From NCBI RefSeq assembly GCF_003602235.1, contig NZ_QZVS01000056.1, positions 1-38,851 on the forward strand: a DNA stretch of 38,851 nt, given 5' to 3'. Made by a program: the position numbers and the translations under genes. A model generated the notes under the pieces. It did no database searches. It saw nothing but the letters and a program-made list of their open reading frames with translations, and was not told the origin of the DNA. This document shows positions 1-7,461 of this stretch, piece by piece; the first letter of the stretch is position 1; every line of letters starts with the position of its first letter. Source of the stretch: Cryobacterium melibiosiphilum (GTDB lineage Bacteria > Actinomycetota > Actinomycetes > Actinomycetales > Microbacteriaceae).

Positions 1-228
1 TTCGGCATCGAAGCGGGCAAGCTCACTGGCGGCCTCTTCGGTCACCGCGTGGAGTTCGCTGCTCAGCGGGATATCGAGATCGGCAATGAATGCGGGCACC
101 GATGCCAAGTACGGTCCGGATGCCAGACGCTTCTGCGTTCGTGAGCCATAGTCGTCTTGGACGCTGCGCCAGGGCCGTTCCTCGTAACCGATTGGCGCCC
201 AGGGTAACTTTTCGTCAAACGTGACCAT
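1..228 (-). CDS. Fic family protein, N-terminal part (cut by window edge)
   Basis: The 76 visible codons start at an ATG (226-228) and run off the left edge. The segment PAFIADLDIPLSSELHA followed by a helix ending ASELARFDAE matches the N-terminal Fic/DOC_N region that precedes the catalytic Fic domain in actinobacterial Fic proteins. The catalytic HPFxxGNGR loop would lie outside the window, so activity cannot be judged. Members of the family usually transfer AMP or another nucleotide to a protein hydroxyl, and many act as toxins or regulators. A candidate extended -10 (TGGTATAGT on the minus strand) sits directly before the start, so the transcript may have a very short leader. Seen: start and N-terminal motif; known: family role; inferred: toxin or regulator role here. 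Confidence 0.72.
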   Translation of the reverse strand, partial: MVTFDEKLPWAPIGYEERPWRSVQDDYGSRTQKRLASGPYLASVPAFIADLDIPLSSELHAVTEEAASELARFDAE

Positions 229-731
229 GGAATAACTATACCAATGCTTAGCGATAGATCCATAGTTATGTGCGCGTCCTGTTCTGACTTATCCCGCACG
301 CCGGATCTAAGGGCTGAACCGCAATTGTTCGTCCCATAGGGGGTTCCCCTTGCGGCGACGTTACCGTGGGACCGGTAGATCGTGTTGAGCGAGCGGTCGT
401 AGACGAATAGCCCGACCGAGGCATGGACAAACAATGGCGTGTCTTGGTTCAGTCTCAGATTAAAGCCATCAGCTCACCGTTTCAGTTGCTCCGTTGATAC
501 TGCCGATAGCGGAGAGGGTGAAAATTCCAGCCGAGACCCTGCACCAGTAGTGATCGCTCGCACCAACTTTCATGTGTTTGCTAGCCCGCCACGAGGGCGC
601 AACAACGAACAGAGCTGGAGTTCGTTCTCTCCATCGTCGTAGAGAGCCTTTCCTTCGCGCCCACGCCAGCATCCCAACGCGCTAAACGACCCAAACGCGT
701 CGGTCAGCGATGCGCTGGTAGATTGTGCTCC
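229..731. other. Gene-poor spacer
   Basis: No convincing coding sequence with a ribosome-binding site or family match is seen here. Short open frames exist on both strands, but their translations are of low quality. The Fic-promoter inverted repeat lies at its left end. The stretch may hold decayed sequence. Confidence 0.5.
232..269. promoter_or_regulatory. Inverted repeat at the Fic gene promoter
   Basis: The arms ATAACTAT (232-239) and ATAGTTAT (262-269) form a perfect 8-bp inverted repeat with a 22-nt spacer immediately upstream of the Fic start codon. The arm nearest the gene overlaps the putative -10 element. This is a plausible operator for autoregulation, but no regulator gene is visible next to it. 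Confidence 0.4.
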
Positions 732-1181
732 ATGGCGGTCTCGTTTGAATGCAGAACCGAGTCGGTTCTTGCCCCGGAGCGACTCTTCAATCTTTCGCGA
801 GACATCACGGCTCACATAGATTCGATGTCCAAGTCTCGGGAGACGGCCGTTGGTGGTGTCCGAAGCGGACTTATCGGCTTGGATGAGGACGTCACCTGGC
901 GCGCATGGCATTTTGGATTGCCCCTACGCATGACGAGCCGGATTACGGCGATGAGCCTGCCGCATAGCTTCACCGATGAACAGACTCGCGGCCCGTTTGG
1001 TTTCTTCAAGCACGAGCACGTGTTTCGCCCGCACGGCACCGGCACCATCATGATTGATCGGGTTTCGTTTGCTGCGCCTCTGGGAGTCCTTGGCCAAATT
1101 GTCGAGCACCTTGTACTCGCCAGATACATGCGCAAAGTTATCGAGAAGCGAAACACCTACTTGCAAAGCGTCACCGTGTAA
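732..1181 (+). CDS. SRPBCC (START-like) family protein
   Basis: A 149-residue protein with the small-ligand-binding SRPBCC fold signature of actinobacterial 'polyketide cyclase-like' proteins: an N-terminal strand (FECRTESVLAPERLFNLS) leading to the helix, the central strand pair around TWRAWHFGLPLRMTSRIT, then FTDEQTRGPFGFFKHEHVF and the C-terminal helix from LGVLGQIVEHLVLARYM. An ATG at 723 gives three more residues; 732 is preferred because MAVSFE aligns with the usual family start. Neither has an ideal ribosome-binding site. Ligand and role are unknown; the family binds hydrophobic molecules or acts in lipid or polyketide chemistry. It stands alone, upstream of a repeat copy. Confidence 0.7.
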   Translation: MAVSFECRTESVLAPERLFNLSRDITAHIDSMSKSRETAVGGVRSGLIGLDEDVTWRAWHFGLPLRMTSRITAMSLPHSFTDEQTRGPFGFFKHEHVFRPHGTGTIMIDRVSFAAPLGVLGQIVEHLVLARYMRKVIEKRNTYLQSVTV

Positions 1182-1230
1182 ACGTCACGCTGCAACGCGC
1201 TTGCCCTGCCGACAATCTGTCCGCAGACCC

Positions 1231-1330
1231 TTCCCCTGGCGGGCACCCTCAGACCAAGGCGCCGCGCGGCTCGCCCGTTACAATCCTCATACGGGAGGTG
1301 TCTCGTAACCTCCGTGTGTCGAAACAAATG
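1231..1330 (+). repeat. 100-bp dispersed repeat, copy 1
   Basis: This stretch matches 8046-8145 over exactly 100 bp with four substitutions and no gaps. It contains inverted halves GTTAC (1277-1281) and GTAAC (1305-1309), which in the other copy are GTTGC and GCAAC, so both arms changed together. A second, overlapping hairpin pairs GGAGGT (1294-1299) with ACCTCC (1308-1313). The copies are in direct orientation about 6.8 kb apart. Confidence 0.85.
1300..1310 (+). repeat. 11-bp inverted repeat, left arm, flanking the OLD nuclease gene
   Basis: GTCTCGTAACC here is the exact reverse complement of 3292-3302. The pair brackets the OLD-type gene only. Related sequences occur at 8114-8124 (GTCTCGCAACC) and 32859-32869 (GTCTCATAACC). 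It may be a recombinase half-site or an element end. Confidence 0.5.
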
Positions 1331-1403
1331 TGTTTCAAGACACATGGGATATAGGACACTCTGTGTGTAGGACACAGTCGAGCGGATGCTGACACAGCAT
1401 CCG
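1315..1403 (+). promoter_or_regulatory. Structured leader of the OLD nuclease gene
   Basis: Three elements lie between the repeat and the start codon: an imperfect inverted repeat TGTGTCGAAACA / TGTTTCAAGACACA (1315-1326 and 1331-1344), a direct repeat TAGGACAC (1352-1359 and 1368-1375), and a perfect hairpin with a 9-bp stem CGGATGCTG / CAGCATCCG (1383-1391 and 1395-1403) around the loop ACA. There is no T-tract after the hairpin, so it is not a simple terminator. Operator or mRNA-structure control of the nuclease is plausible. Confidence 0.45.
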
Positions 1404-1432
1404 TTAGAGCCAGGCGCTTCACAGGGGGAGAT

Positions 1433-3265
1433 ATGAAATTAGACGCGGTCACAGTGAAGAATTTTCGGGGGTACGCCGATGAACAAGAAATCGCGGTTGG
1501 AGGGCTCACGACAATCGTCGGCAAGAACGACGTCGGCAAGTCGACGATCCTCGAGGCCCTGGCAATCTTCTTCGGCAGCGAGCTCGTCAAACCCGATTTG
1601 GGAGACGCCAACGTCGCCTCGGGGCTACGTGAGTTCGAAGTCACCTGCACGTTCAGTGACCTGCCGGTTGGACTTGTCCTAGACGCCCAGGCCGAGACCT
1701 CCCTCTCTTCCGAGCATCTCCTGACGGAGGATGGAAGACTGACAGTGAAGAAAAGGTGGGATTGTTCCGGGGCCAAACCCAAAGAAGAAGTTTTCGTTCT
1801 CTGTCATCACCCGTCAGTAGACGGTCTGTCTGACCTTCTCCTCCTGGCGAACACTGCCTTGAAGACCCGTCTCGCTAAGTTTCTGAGTTCCGAAGAAATT
1901 GCTTCGGTGAACAAGTCAAACAACCCTGCGATGCGTCAAACGCTATGGGCGTCCGTACCCGACCTCTGCTTGGCAGAGCAGGAAGTTCCGGTGGCAAAAG
2001 AAGACTCGAAGCGGATATGGGAAAGAATCGCTCCGATGCTGCCCCACTTCGCTCTCTTCCAGTCGGACCGGGCCAGCAGAGACTCGGACAGCGAGGTGCA
2101 AGATCCAATGAAACTTGCGATCGCCGCGGCTCTAGCCGAAACGGAAGTCCAAATAGCCCTTACGGGGGTTGTTGAGGCAGTTCGAATCCGAGCTACAGAG
2201 CTTGCTTCCAGGACGCACGATGCTCTCGGAGAGCTGGATCCAGAACTTGCCGACGGCTTAGTTCCTACGTTCAAAAGCGATCCGCGCTGGGCCTCCCTAT
2301 TCAGTGTGGCGCTGGAGGGCAGCGATGGAATCCCACTCAACAAACGTGGCAGTGGTGTCAGGCGGCTCGTTCTCGTGAGCTTTTTCCGAGCGGAGGCTCA
2401 GCGACTAATAGAGGAGGGGTCTAAGCGAAGCGTCATATATGCAATCGAAGAGCCCGAGACCTCGCAGCACCCACGGAATCAAAAAATTCTTCTCGAATCA
2501 TTCCAGGCGATGGCCCGAGCCGACGGCTGCCAGGTCCTCCTCACAACTCACAGCCCCGGACTGGCTGGGCATCTGCCTGCTGAGAGTCTCCGCTTCGTTT
2601 CGAAGACTAGAGGCAGCGGCCCACGGATCGAGGCGGCCAACGAGGGTTCATGGGATGCAATCGCGAACGATTTAGGTATTCTTCCTGACGACCGGGTTCG
2701 AGTATTGATCTGCGTGGAGGGCCCGAACGATGTCGTAGCGTTGAAGGCCCTCAGCAAAGCTGTGAACAGCGATGGCACCGTCGCCGTAGATCTCAGTTCG
2801 GACAAGCGCTTCGCGTTCGTCCCGCTGGGCGGTGGAACTCTCCAGCAGTGGGTGTCAGAACGCTATCTCCGTGGGTTTGGTCGCCCAGAGTTTCACATCT
2901 ACGACAATGACGTGGCCAAGTACCAAGACGCCGTGGATGAAGTCAATGGTCGAAGCGACGGTTCGTCTGCGAGGCTGACGACCCGGCGCGAGATGGAGAA
3001 CTATCTGCATCCTGCCGTAATCAAAGCAGCCCTAGACGTCGCAGTCTCATTTGGGTTCGCCGACGACGTGCCACTAATCGTGTCGACCGAGATCAGAATG
3101 GATCCGACACGAAAGCCGCTGAACCCAAGATCGGTGAAGAGCAAGTTGACGGAACACGCATTTCCGATGATGACGAGACAACTACTCGAATCCTCACTAG
3201 GCGCCGAAGAAGTGACGTCCTGGCTTGAGGACTTGGAGCAAATGGCTTCGGGCTACAATCGCTGA
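1433..3265 (+). CDS. OLD-family ATP-dependent endonuclease (AAA/SMC-type ATPase + TOPRIM)
   Basis: A 610-residue protein with an ABC/SMC-type ATPase split round the middle: N-terminal FRGYADEQ strand, Walker A GKNDVGKST (30-38), and Walker B/D-loop VIYAIEEPETSQHP with the His-switch region LLTTHSPGLAGHL (about 333-375). A TOPRIM nuclease domain follows, with VLICVEGPNDVVALK (glutamate motif, about 424-438) and IYDND (DxD, about 489-493). This is the architecture of OLD nucleases and of Gabija GajA, which cut phage or foreign DNA. GajA is followed by a UvrD-like GajB helicase; none is present here, so it looks like a single-gene (class 1 OLD-like) system. GGGGGAG lies just before the ATG. Phage defence is inferred from the family. 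Confidence 0.88.
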   Translation: MKLDAVTVKNFRGYADEQEIAVGGLTTIVGKNDVGKSTILEALAIFFGSELVKPDLGDANVASGLREFEVTCTFSDLPVGLVLDAQAETSLSSEHLLTEDGRLTVKKRWDCSGAKPKEEVFVLCHHPSVDGLSDLLLLANTALKTRLAKFLSSEEIASVNKSNNPAMRQTLWASVPDLCLAEQEVPVAKEDSKRIWERIAPMLPHFALFQSDRASRDSDSEVQDPMKLAIAAALAETEVQIALTGVVEAVRIRATELASRTHDALGELDPELADGLVPTFKSDPRWASLFSVALEGSDGIPLNKRGSGVRRLVLVSFFRAEAQRLIEEGSKRSVIYAIEEPETSQHPRNQKILLESFQAMARADGCQVLLTTHSPGLAGHLPAESLRFVSKTRGSGPRIEAANEGSWDAIANDLGILPDDRVRVLICVEGPNDVVALKALSKAVNSDGTVAVDLSSDKRFAFVPLGGGTLQQWVSERYLRGFGRPEFHIYDNDVAKYQDAVDEVNGRSDGSSARLTTRREMENYLHPAVIKAALDVAVSFGFADDVPLIVSTEIRMDPTRKPLNPRSVKSKLTEHAFPMMTRQLLESSLGAEEVTSWLEDLEQMASGYNR

Positions 3266-3291
3266 CCGCTATAGATGCCTCATATCCCTAG

Positions 3292-3302
3292 GGTTACGAG
3301 AC
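3292..3302 (-). repeat. 11-bp inverted repeat, right arm, flanking the OLD nuclease gene
   Basis: GGTTACGAGAC is the exact reverse complement of 1300-1310, placed 27 bases after the OLD stop codon. GTTACGA (3293-3299) also pairs with TCGTAAC (3323-3329) as a local 7-bp inverted repeat. Confidence 0.5.
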
Positions 3303-3327
3303 GGTCAAAACGGTCAAAACGGTCGTA
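3301..3327 (+). repeat. Short tandem 9-mers
   Basis: ACGGTCAAA occurs twice in tandem (3301-3309, 3310-3318), followed by a diverged third unit ACGGTCGTA (3319-3327). The array lies inside the local inverted repeat after the OLD gene. It has the look of a small protein-binding array or a replication-slippage product. Confidence 0.5.
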
Positions 3328-3485
3328 ACTCTGTCGCGGTAAAGGCACCTGAGCGCGAATCCTCAACGGGCAGGTCATGCGGGCACCTCCCACACAAGCG
3401 CGATGCGGAGCCCAGCTATCGCAGGGAAGTGTCCGTAGGGGGTCCCGCTTAGGGGCACTCTTCCGCAGCCGAGTAGGGTTGGGGT

Positions 3486-4013
3486 GTGGTCACAGTTGAG
3501 CCCTACAACCGGGACTGGCCCCGCCTATTCGAGGAGCACGCCTTAGAACTTAGGATGGCGCTTGGCTCCCAGGCCACCGAGATTGAGCACATAGGGAGCA
3601 CCGCGATCCCAGGTCTCGCGGCCAAGCCAATCATCGACCTCGCCGCCCGTGCAGCTCCGAGAATTGACCCGTTTTCGCTCGGTTCAGCGATCGCCTTCCT
3701 TGGGTACTCCCCACACCGATCTGGACCGAAGAACCACGCGATCTACGTCCGCGGAACAGCCCTTGGCCGGACACACATCCTTCACGTATTCCGCTCGGAC
3801 GACTGGGAGCACTGCAATCAGAGGGTCTTTCGCGACAAGCTGCTGCATGACGCGTCGGCGCGACATCTCTACGGGGAGCTCAAAATTCAGCTCGCCGCGT
3901 CAGTCAGCGACGGGGCGGGCTATACGTCGGGCAAGCGAGAGCTCATCCAAGCGCTCCTCAACCAGGAGCAAGCCGCGCGTGGGTTTCCCCTAACGATTGC
4001 GTGGGACAAATAG
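3486..4013 (+). CDS. GrpB family protein (UPF0157, nucleotidyltransferase-like)
   Basis: A 175-residue protein starting at GTG. The motif IEHIGSTAIPGLAAKPIIDL (residues about 33-52) is diagnostic of the GrpB/UPF0157 branch of the nucleotidyltransferase fold, with GST and the acidic residue of IDL in the expected places. HILHVF and DWEHCNQRVFRDKL follow, as usual in the family. Length is normal (about 170-180). Biochemical function of GrpB proteins is not established; the family is often found in accessory regions. A stand-alone gene about 220 bp after the OLD nuclease. Confidence 0.88.
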   Translation: MVTVEPYNRDWPRLFEEHALELRMALGSQATEIEHIGSTAIPGLAAKPIIDLAARAAPRIDPFSLGSAIAFLGYSPHRSGPKNHAIYVRGTALGRTHILHVFRSDDWEHCNQRVFRDKLLHDASARHLYGELKIQLAASVSDGAGYTSGKRELIQALLNQEQAARGFPLTIAWDK

Positions 4014-4107
4014 CGAGCCTCGACTGTGAACCCACACGAGAGTGATCGGATTTTGAACGCCCCACTCAAGGTTCCACCTGCGGGATTGACGCGAGTCGCT
4101 TTAGGGG

Positions 4108-4707
4108 TCAGGGACAGACTGGAGTGAATGTTCGTGAGTCGTTCGGCGTTGAGCACTTCAGAACAGCCGTGTCGCCGGAATCGATACTCCGCGCGGACAG
4201 GATCAAGGCGACTGCCAAGACCATGACGCCGAGGATAAAAACGCTCTTTGCGATTGCTGGGCTCAGAAACCGGACGCCCTCTGGGGCATCCTTCGACAGC
4301 TCGCGTCGAAGCGCACTGGTGCCGGCAAAGGCGAGCCCGGCTGTCCCACAGACTCCGAGAAGGCCAAGCAGGAAGGTCCCCGTCACGCTGAAGCCGCCGC
4401 TGAAGCTGATTGCTCCGTACCCAACGACCGCCAGCAGCACGAGGAAGGCATAAGACAGTCGGACGACCCAACTCTCTGGTGACCGGACGAACGACATGAG
4501 GATCACCGCTATCAGCGGTGCGAGCATCAACCCGCCGAAGAATACGGCGGGCATTACCCTGACGTCAGGGCCTGGGCACGGGGCCACGAGAGCGCACGCC
4601 GTGGGTAATCCTTGTGCCATCCAGAAGACCAGCCAGGCGACGGCCACAATGCCCACCGCCGGAAGCACCACTCCCAGGCGGTTTCTCGTCATTACGTCGG
4701 AAGGCAT
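4108..4707 (-). CDS. Five-helix membrane protein of unknown function
   Basis: Unrecognised integral membrane protein. From the ATG at 4707 (MPSDVMTRNR) it has 199 residues; ATGs at 4740 and 4692 are also possible starts. Five hydrophobic segments can be seen: VVLPAVGIVAVAWLVFWMA, AVFFGGLMLAPLIAVILM, LSYAFLVLLAVVGYGAISF, TFLLGLLGVCGTAGLAFAG and AKSVFILGVMVLAVALIL. The C-terminal tail (SARSIDSGD onward) is polar. It stands alone, convergent with the GrpB gene. No catalytic motif is visible. Confidence 0.6.
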   Translation of the reverse strand: MPSDVMTRNRLGVVLPAVGIVAVAWLVFWMAQGLPTACALVAPCPGPDVRVMPAVFFGGLMLAPLIAVILMSFVRSPESWVVRLSYAFLVLLAVVGYGAISFSGGFSVTGTFLLGLLGVCGTAGLAFAGTSALRRELSKDAPEGVRFLSPAIAKSVFILGVMVLAVALILSARSIDSGDTAVLKCSTPNDSRTFTPVCP

Positions 4708-4935
4708 GTGATGAGTGTCCCATTGCCACGCGTGAATCACGGATACAGAAGCGTTCCGATGACTACTCGTTACCTGCCAGAGTTACCGCCATCGGTCTCG
4801 AATGACGTTTCGTGAGCGGACACCTTAACCTCGAGCCGCTACCGGAACGTCGTAACTGTCCCTTTCATGGTTCCCTTCCTGAGACGGCGCGTGGCCGGCC
4901 GCGGTGAACATCCACTGGCTAGCTGTGTGGCTGGG

Positions 4936-4948
4936 CCCCCCCCCCCCC
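4936..4948 (+). repeat. 13-base C homopolymer
   Basis: Thirteen consecutive C residues in a non-coding spacer. Such tracts slip during replication and sequencing. No gene start or promoter can be tied to it with confidence. Confidence 0.9.
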
Positions 4949-5068
4949 AAGGAGTTCCAGAATTGAGCCAGGATGCGCTGCATTGGTCCTCCGTGATCGG
5001 CGTCGAGCGGGTCTTGGGAAACGGCATTGAACCTAGGCTCCAGTTTTGGGGCTAAAGCAGAATCCTCG

Positions 5069-5287
5069 TCAATCCTCGCGTTGCACTTCGGTCTTCGTTG
5101 CCCATGCGGACGCGATCAGCGAGTCTCCGACGAGAAGGCTGCCCCAGGCAATTAGGTGGGCTACGAATCGGAGCGGTTCGTCGGCCGGGAGGTGCGCGGC
5201 GAGTGCGGTGTGGTCACGAATGTAGATCCATCCCAGAAAGAGGGCAATGAGCAAGGCTCCGCCGACAACCCGAGTCAAGCGCTTCAT
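5069..5287 (-). CDS. Small two-helix membrane protein, unknown
   Basis: A 72-residue protein beginning MKRLTRVVGGALLIALFLGW, with a very good ribosome-binding site (GAGGAGAAC, 3 nt before the ATG). Two hydrophobic stretches, about residues 8-22 (VGGALLIALFLGWIY) and 42-60 (VAHLIAWGSLLVGDSLIAS), fit two membrane helices. No family is recognised. The start codon overlaps (ATGA) the end of an upstream open frame on the same strand, which may be the tail of a small partner gene. Confidence 0.6.
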   Translation of the reverse strand: MKRLTRVVGGALLIALFLGWIYIRDHTALAAHLPADEPLRFVAHLIAWGSLLVGDSLIASAWATKTEVQRED

Positions 5288-5755
5288 ACTGTTCTCCTCA
5301 TAGTCGTAAGGGAGTCTCGTGGTCCACGATTCTCTTTGGTGCTACTCAGGAACTCGATAGCAATGACGAACGCGAACCATTCGGCATTCAACCCCTCTTG
5401 CTGATCAAGGCCAGCGTCTGGCAAGTCGTAGGCCTTGCACGCTGGACATCCTGGTTTCGCTTCTGCTGCGCCACTATCGCGCCGTCATTCTTGAGCCGGG
5501 CAGGAGCGGGGTAGAAGCTGGGCACCGCTCAGCGGCTGAAGTGCCGCGGGAACAAGGGCGATATGGCCAACTCACGCGACGAGCGGCACGCGGCTTGTCT
5601 CTCATCCTGACCGGCTTTCATCCGCAGGAGTACGTGATCGCCGGAGTGCTGCAAGCATGTGATGGTCGTGAATCGCAGTGCATTCTGGAGGTTCTCCATA
5701 AGGCTGCGGATGCCGCCGTGGCCGTATGTGATCTGGTCGGGATTCGTGCCTTCGA
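5288..5755. other. Spacer with a possible unassigned reading frame
   Basis: On the minus strand an open frame without a clear ATG/GTG start ends with TGA overlapping the ATG of the 5069-5287 gene. Its translation includes a CPAC pair, the stretch LNAEWFAFVIAIEFLSST and a charged tail, which looks protein-like. It may be the end of a broken gene or a TTG-started small gene. Otherwise nothing is seen. Confidence 0.3.
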
Positions 5756-6745
5756 TCATCGAAATACTCGACCAAGCGCACTGCCCGTCTGAAACGCGGT
5801 GATCCACAGCAAAAACTTTCGGACCGGAAACAGAGGCAATCCCACCACCCCGCGCCAACCGCGGCGTCGCAGCCAAGAGGTCGTGATCGTGACTTGGGTA
5901 CCACTTGTCGTGCCTGCCAACGTGAACTCTGTCAGGAGTCCAGGGCTTTGTGGAGAGTCCGGATACGCTACGCGCCACGCGACCCGATTCGGTCGGTCGG
6001 CCGCGACGGCTTCGATACTGCGGCGATGGAAGTTCGGTTTCACCTTCAGCGGCTTCCCGTCCGGGAGATGTGTCCGCGCTTGCCCCTGCCAGACCGTGCC
6101 CGGTGTCGCGTCCTGGCCGGAGTGATCGATGGAGCCGACACCAATCTCCCACTCGGGCACATGCGTGGGGTCTGCGAGGAACTCCCACACCTGCTCGACC
6201 GGTGCCGGAACGAACGAATCTGAAGACCCGGAAACCCGTCCCTTCACTTTTGCTCCGGCAGGCGCGCTTTCCTCGCTTGGTGCGTCGGGCAGGTCAAGGT
6301 GTTCGAGCAGAGCGTCAGGTGTCGTGTCGAGGCGGTGAAGGATGCTGGCAATCAAACCGCTGGGCTCCTGCACAAGCTCGCGGAGCACTGCGGCGGCGTC
6401 GCCTTGCTTGCCTCGGCCGCCGGAGCGGGCGATAAGGTCGGATGCACGCTTGCTCAGCTGATACCCGTGAGTCTCGTGCAACACGATCCGTCCGGGCTCG
6501 GGGAATGTTGTGTCAATGCCGAGCGTAACCAGTTGCGCTTCATGCTGTTCTTCGACGGCGCGACGGGCGACATCAAGGTCGATGCCCATGCTGCGCAGTG
6601 AGCGCCCAGCGGATTGTTCATTGATGACGACGGCGAGGAACAGGTGCTCGATGTCCGCTTCGCGAAGCCCGAGTCGGGAGACTTCCTCCATGGCCGCAAG
6701 GGACAGCGACCGGCTAGTCCGGGCGAATCGAACGAACTTGCTCAT
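5756..6745 (-). CDS. Clp N-domain + SRPBCC domain protein
   Basis: A 329-residue fusion. Residues about 1-155 are a double Clp_N repeat (MSKFVRFARTSRSLSLAAMEEV... with LGLREADIEHLFLAVV and ASDLIARSGGRGK...), the substrate/adaptor-binding domain of ClpA/C-type unfoldases but without any AAA module. A linker rich in Ala/Ser/Glu follows. Residues about 175-329 are an SRPBCC ligand-binding domain (SSDSFVPAPVEQVWEFLADP, HVPEWEIGVG). The protein starts within the stop codon of the upstream HTH gene (ATGA, 6742-6745), so the two are translationally coupled. This HTH/Clp_N-SRPBCC pair recurs in actinobacteria; its role is not established. A ligand-sensing partner of the HTH protein is an inference. 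Confidence 0.85.
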   Translation of the reverse strand: MSKFVRFARTSRSLSLAAMEEVSRLGLREADIEHLFLAVVINEQSAGRSLRSMGIDLDVARRAVEEQHEAQLVTLGIDTTFPEPGRIVLHETHGYQLSKRASDLIARSGGRGKQGDAAAVLRELVQEPSGLIASILHRLDTTPDALLEHLDLPDAPSEESAPAGAKVKGRVSGSSDSFVPAPVEQVWEFLADPTHVPEWEIGVGSIDHSGQDATPGTVWQGQARTHLPDGKPLKVKPNFHRRSIEAVAADRPNRVAWRVAYPDSPQSPGLLTEFTLAGTTSGTQVTITTSWLRRRGWRGVVGLPLFPVRKFLLWITAFQTGSALGRVFR

Positions 6746-6987
6746 GTGTTTCTCCTGGGGATGGGGATCGTGGGATCGACTCGTTTAGCGTGCTTTTTAT
6801 GGACGGCCTGCCTCGTGACTCCGAGCGCGTCCGCGATGTCCTGCCACTTCATACCTGCGCGCAGCGCGGCCTCGACCTGCTGCAGTTCTAGGGTGTCCGC
6901 GAGCAGGCGCAGTGATGCCACTGCCCGCAGCCCTACTCTCGGGTCGCTGGTGTCGGACGCCACCGCCGCGATCTCTGAAGACTCCAT
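6742..6987 (-). CDS. Small helix-turn-helix regulator paired with the Clp_N protein
   Basis: An 81-residue protein, MESSEIAAVASDT..., with a single HTH: WQDIADALGVTRQAVHKKHA (about residues 48-67). The N-terminal half is helical (RAVASLRLLADTLELQQVEAAL). It is the first gene of a two-gene operon and overlaps its partner by ATGA. The ATG lies 6 nt after a -10-like TAGGTT, so the message is probably leaderless. Two near-identical palindromic sites directly upstream are the obvious operators for this protein (autoregulation inferred). Confidence 0.8.
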   Translation of the reverse strand: MESSEIAAVASDTSDPRVGLRAVASLRLLADTLELQQVEAALRAGMKWQDIADALGVTRQAVHKKHAKRVDPTIPIPRRNT

Positions 6988-6989
6988 AG

Positions 6990-7033
6990 TGTCAACCTAC
7001 GTTGCTAAACCTGATTTTGTCAACCCAGGTTGC
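6990..7033 (-). promoter_or_regulatory. Twin operator and promoter of the HTH/Clp_N operon
   Basis: Two 16-bp copies of GCAACnnnGGTTGACA (minus strand) lie at 6990-7005 and 7018-7033, 28 bp apart. Each core has CAAC/GGTTG arms. The TTGACA of the distal copy forms a consensus -35 box, and with an 18-nt spacer TAGGTT inside the proximal copy serves as -10. Binding of a repressor at both sites would cover both promoter elements. Confidence 0.65.
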
Positions 7034-7461
7034 ATCCGTCAACACGACCAGATAGTGCATCGGTAAGCGCTGGCGTTCTCGCGGCCACCTCCTCCGAAGA
7101 GGGACCGATCACGAAGGAGAAGAGACCGCACAGGAAGCGCAGGTCCTAGCCACACTGTTTCGGTGGTAGCGGCGCAGTGCTGGGTGGGGACCGCTGGGCT
7201 ATCAGCTCACTGACTGCGCCAAATTCCCGCAGAGGGTTCGCCTTGCGAAACTGCATCCGCACTTCGCAAGACGCGAGCTGGGACGTCCCTCGCTGACACC
7301 TGCCGTGGGGTCAGATCGGAGCACTCACCGGAGCCGGCGCCACGACCGGCGCCCCCAGCATCGCGGTAATCGCACCTCTCCTGCCGTTGTCAGCCGTCAC
7401 CGTTAGAGAATCCGACGCGCGGCAAAGCTAGTCTCAAGGAGACGAACGGAATGAGGGGAAC
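7034..7461. other. Gene-free spacer with a strong inverted repeat
   Basis: No gene is supported. A perfect 8-bp inverted repeat CTTGCGAA / TTCGCAAG (7242-7249 and 7263-7270, 13-nt spacer) is the only clear structure. A short frame near 7319-7395 translates to an Ala/Gly-rich peptide resembling coding sequence, possibly a relic. Confidence 0.4.

Noticed and set aside
1277..1309. Integron attC-like site
   Set aside because: The arms run GTTRY...RYAAC, the reverse of the RYYYAAC...GTTRRRY order of attC sites, and no integron integrase is seen.
1433..3265. Gabija system (GajA)
   Set aside because: The ATPase-TOPRIM architecture fits, but the next genes are GrpB-like and membrane proteins; no UvrD/GajB-type helicase is present on either side.
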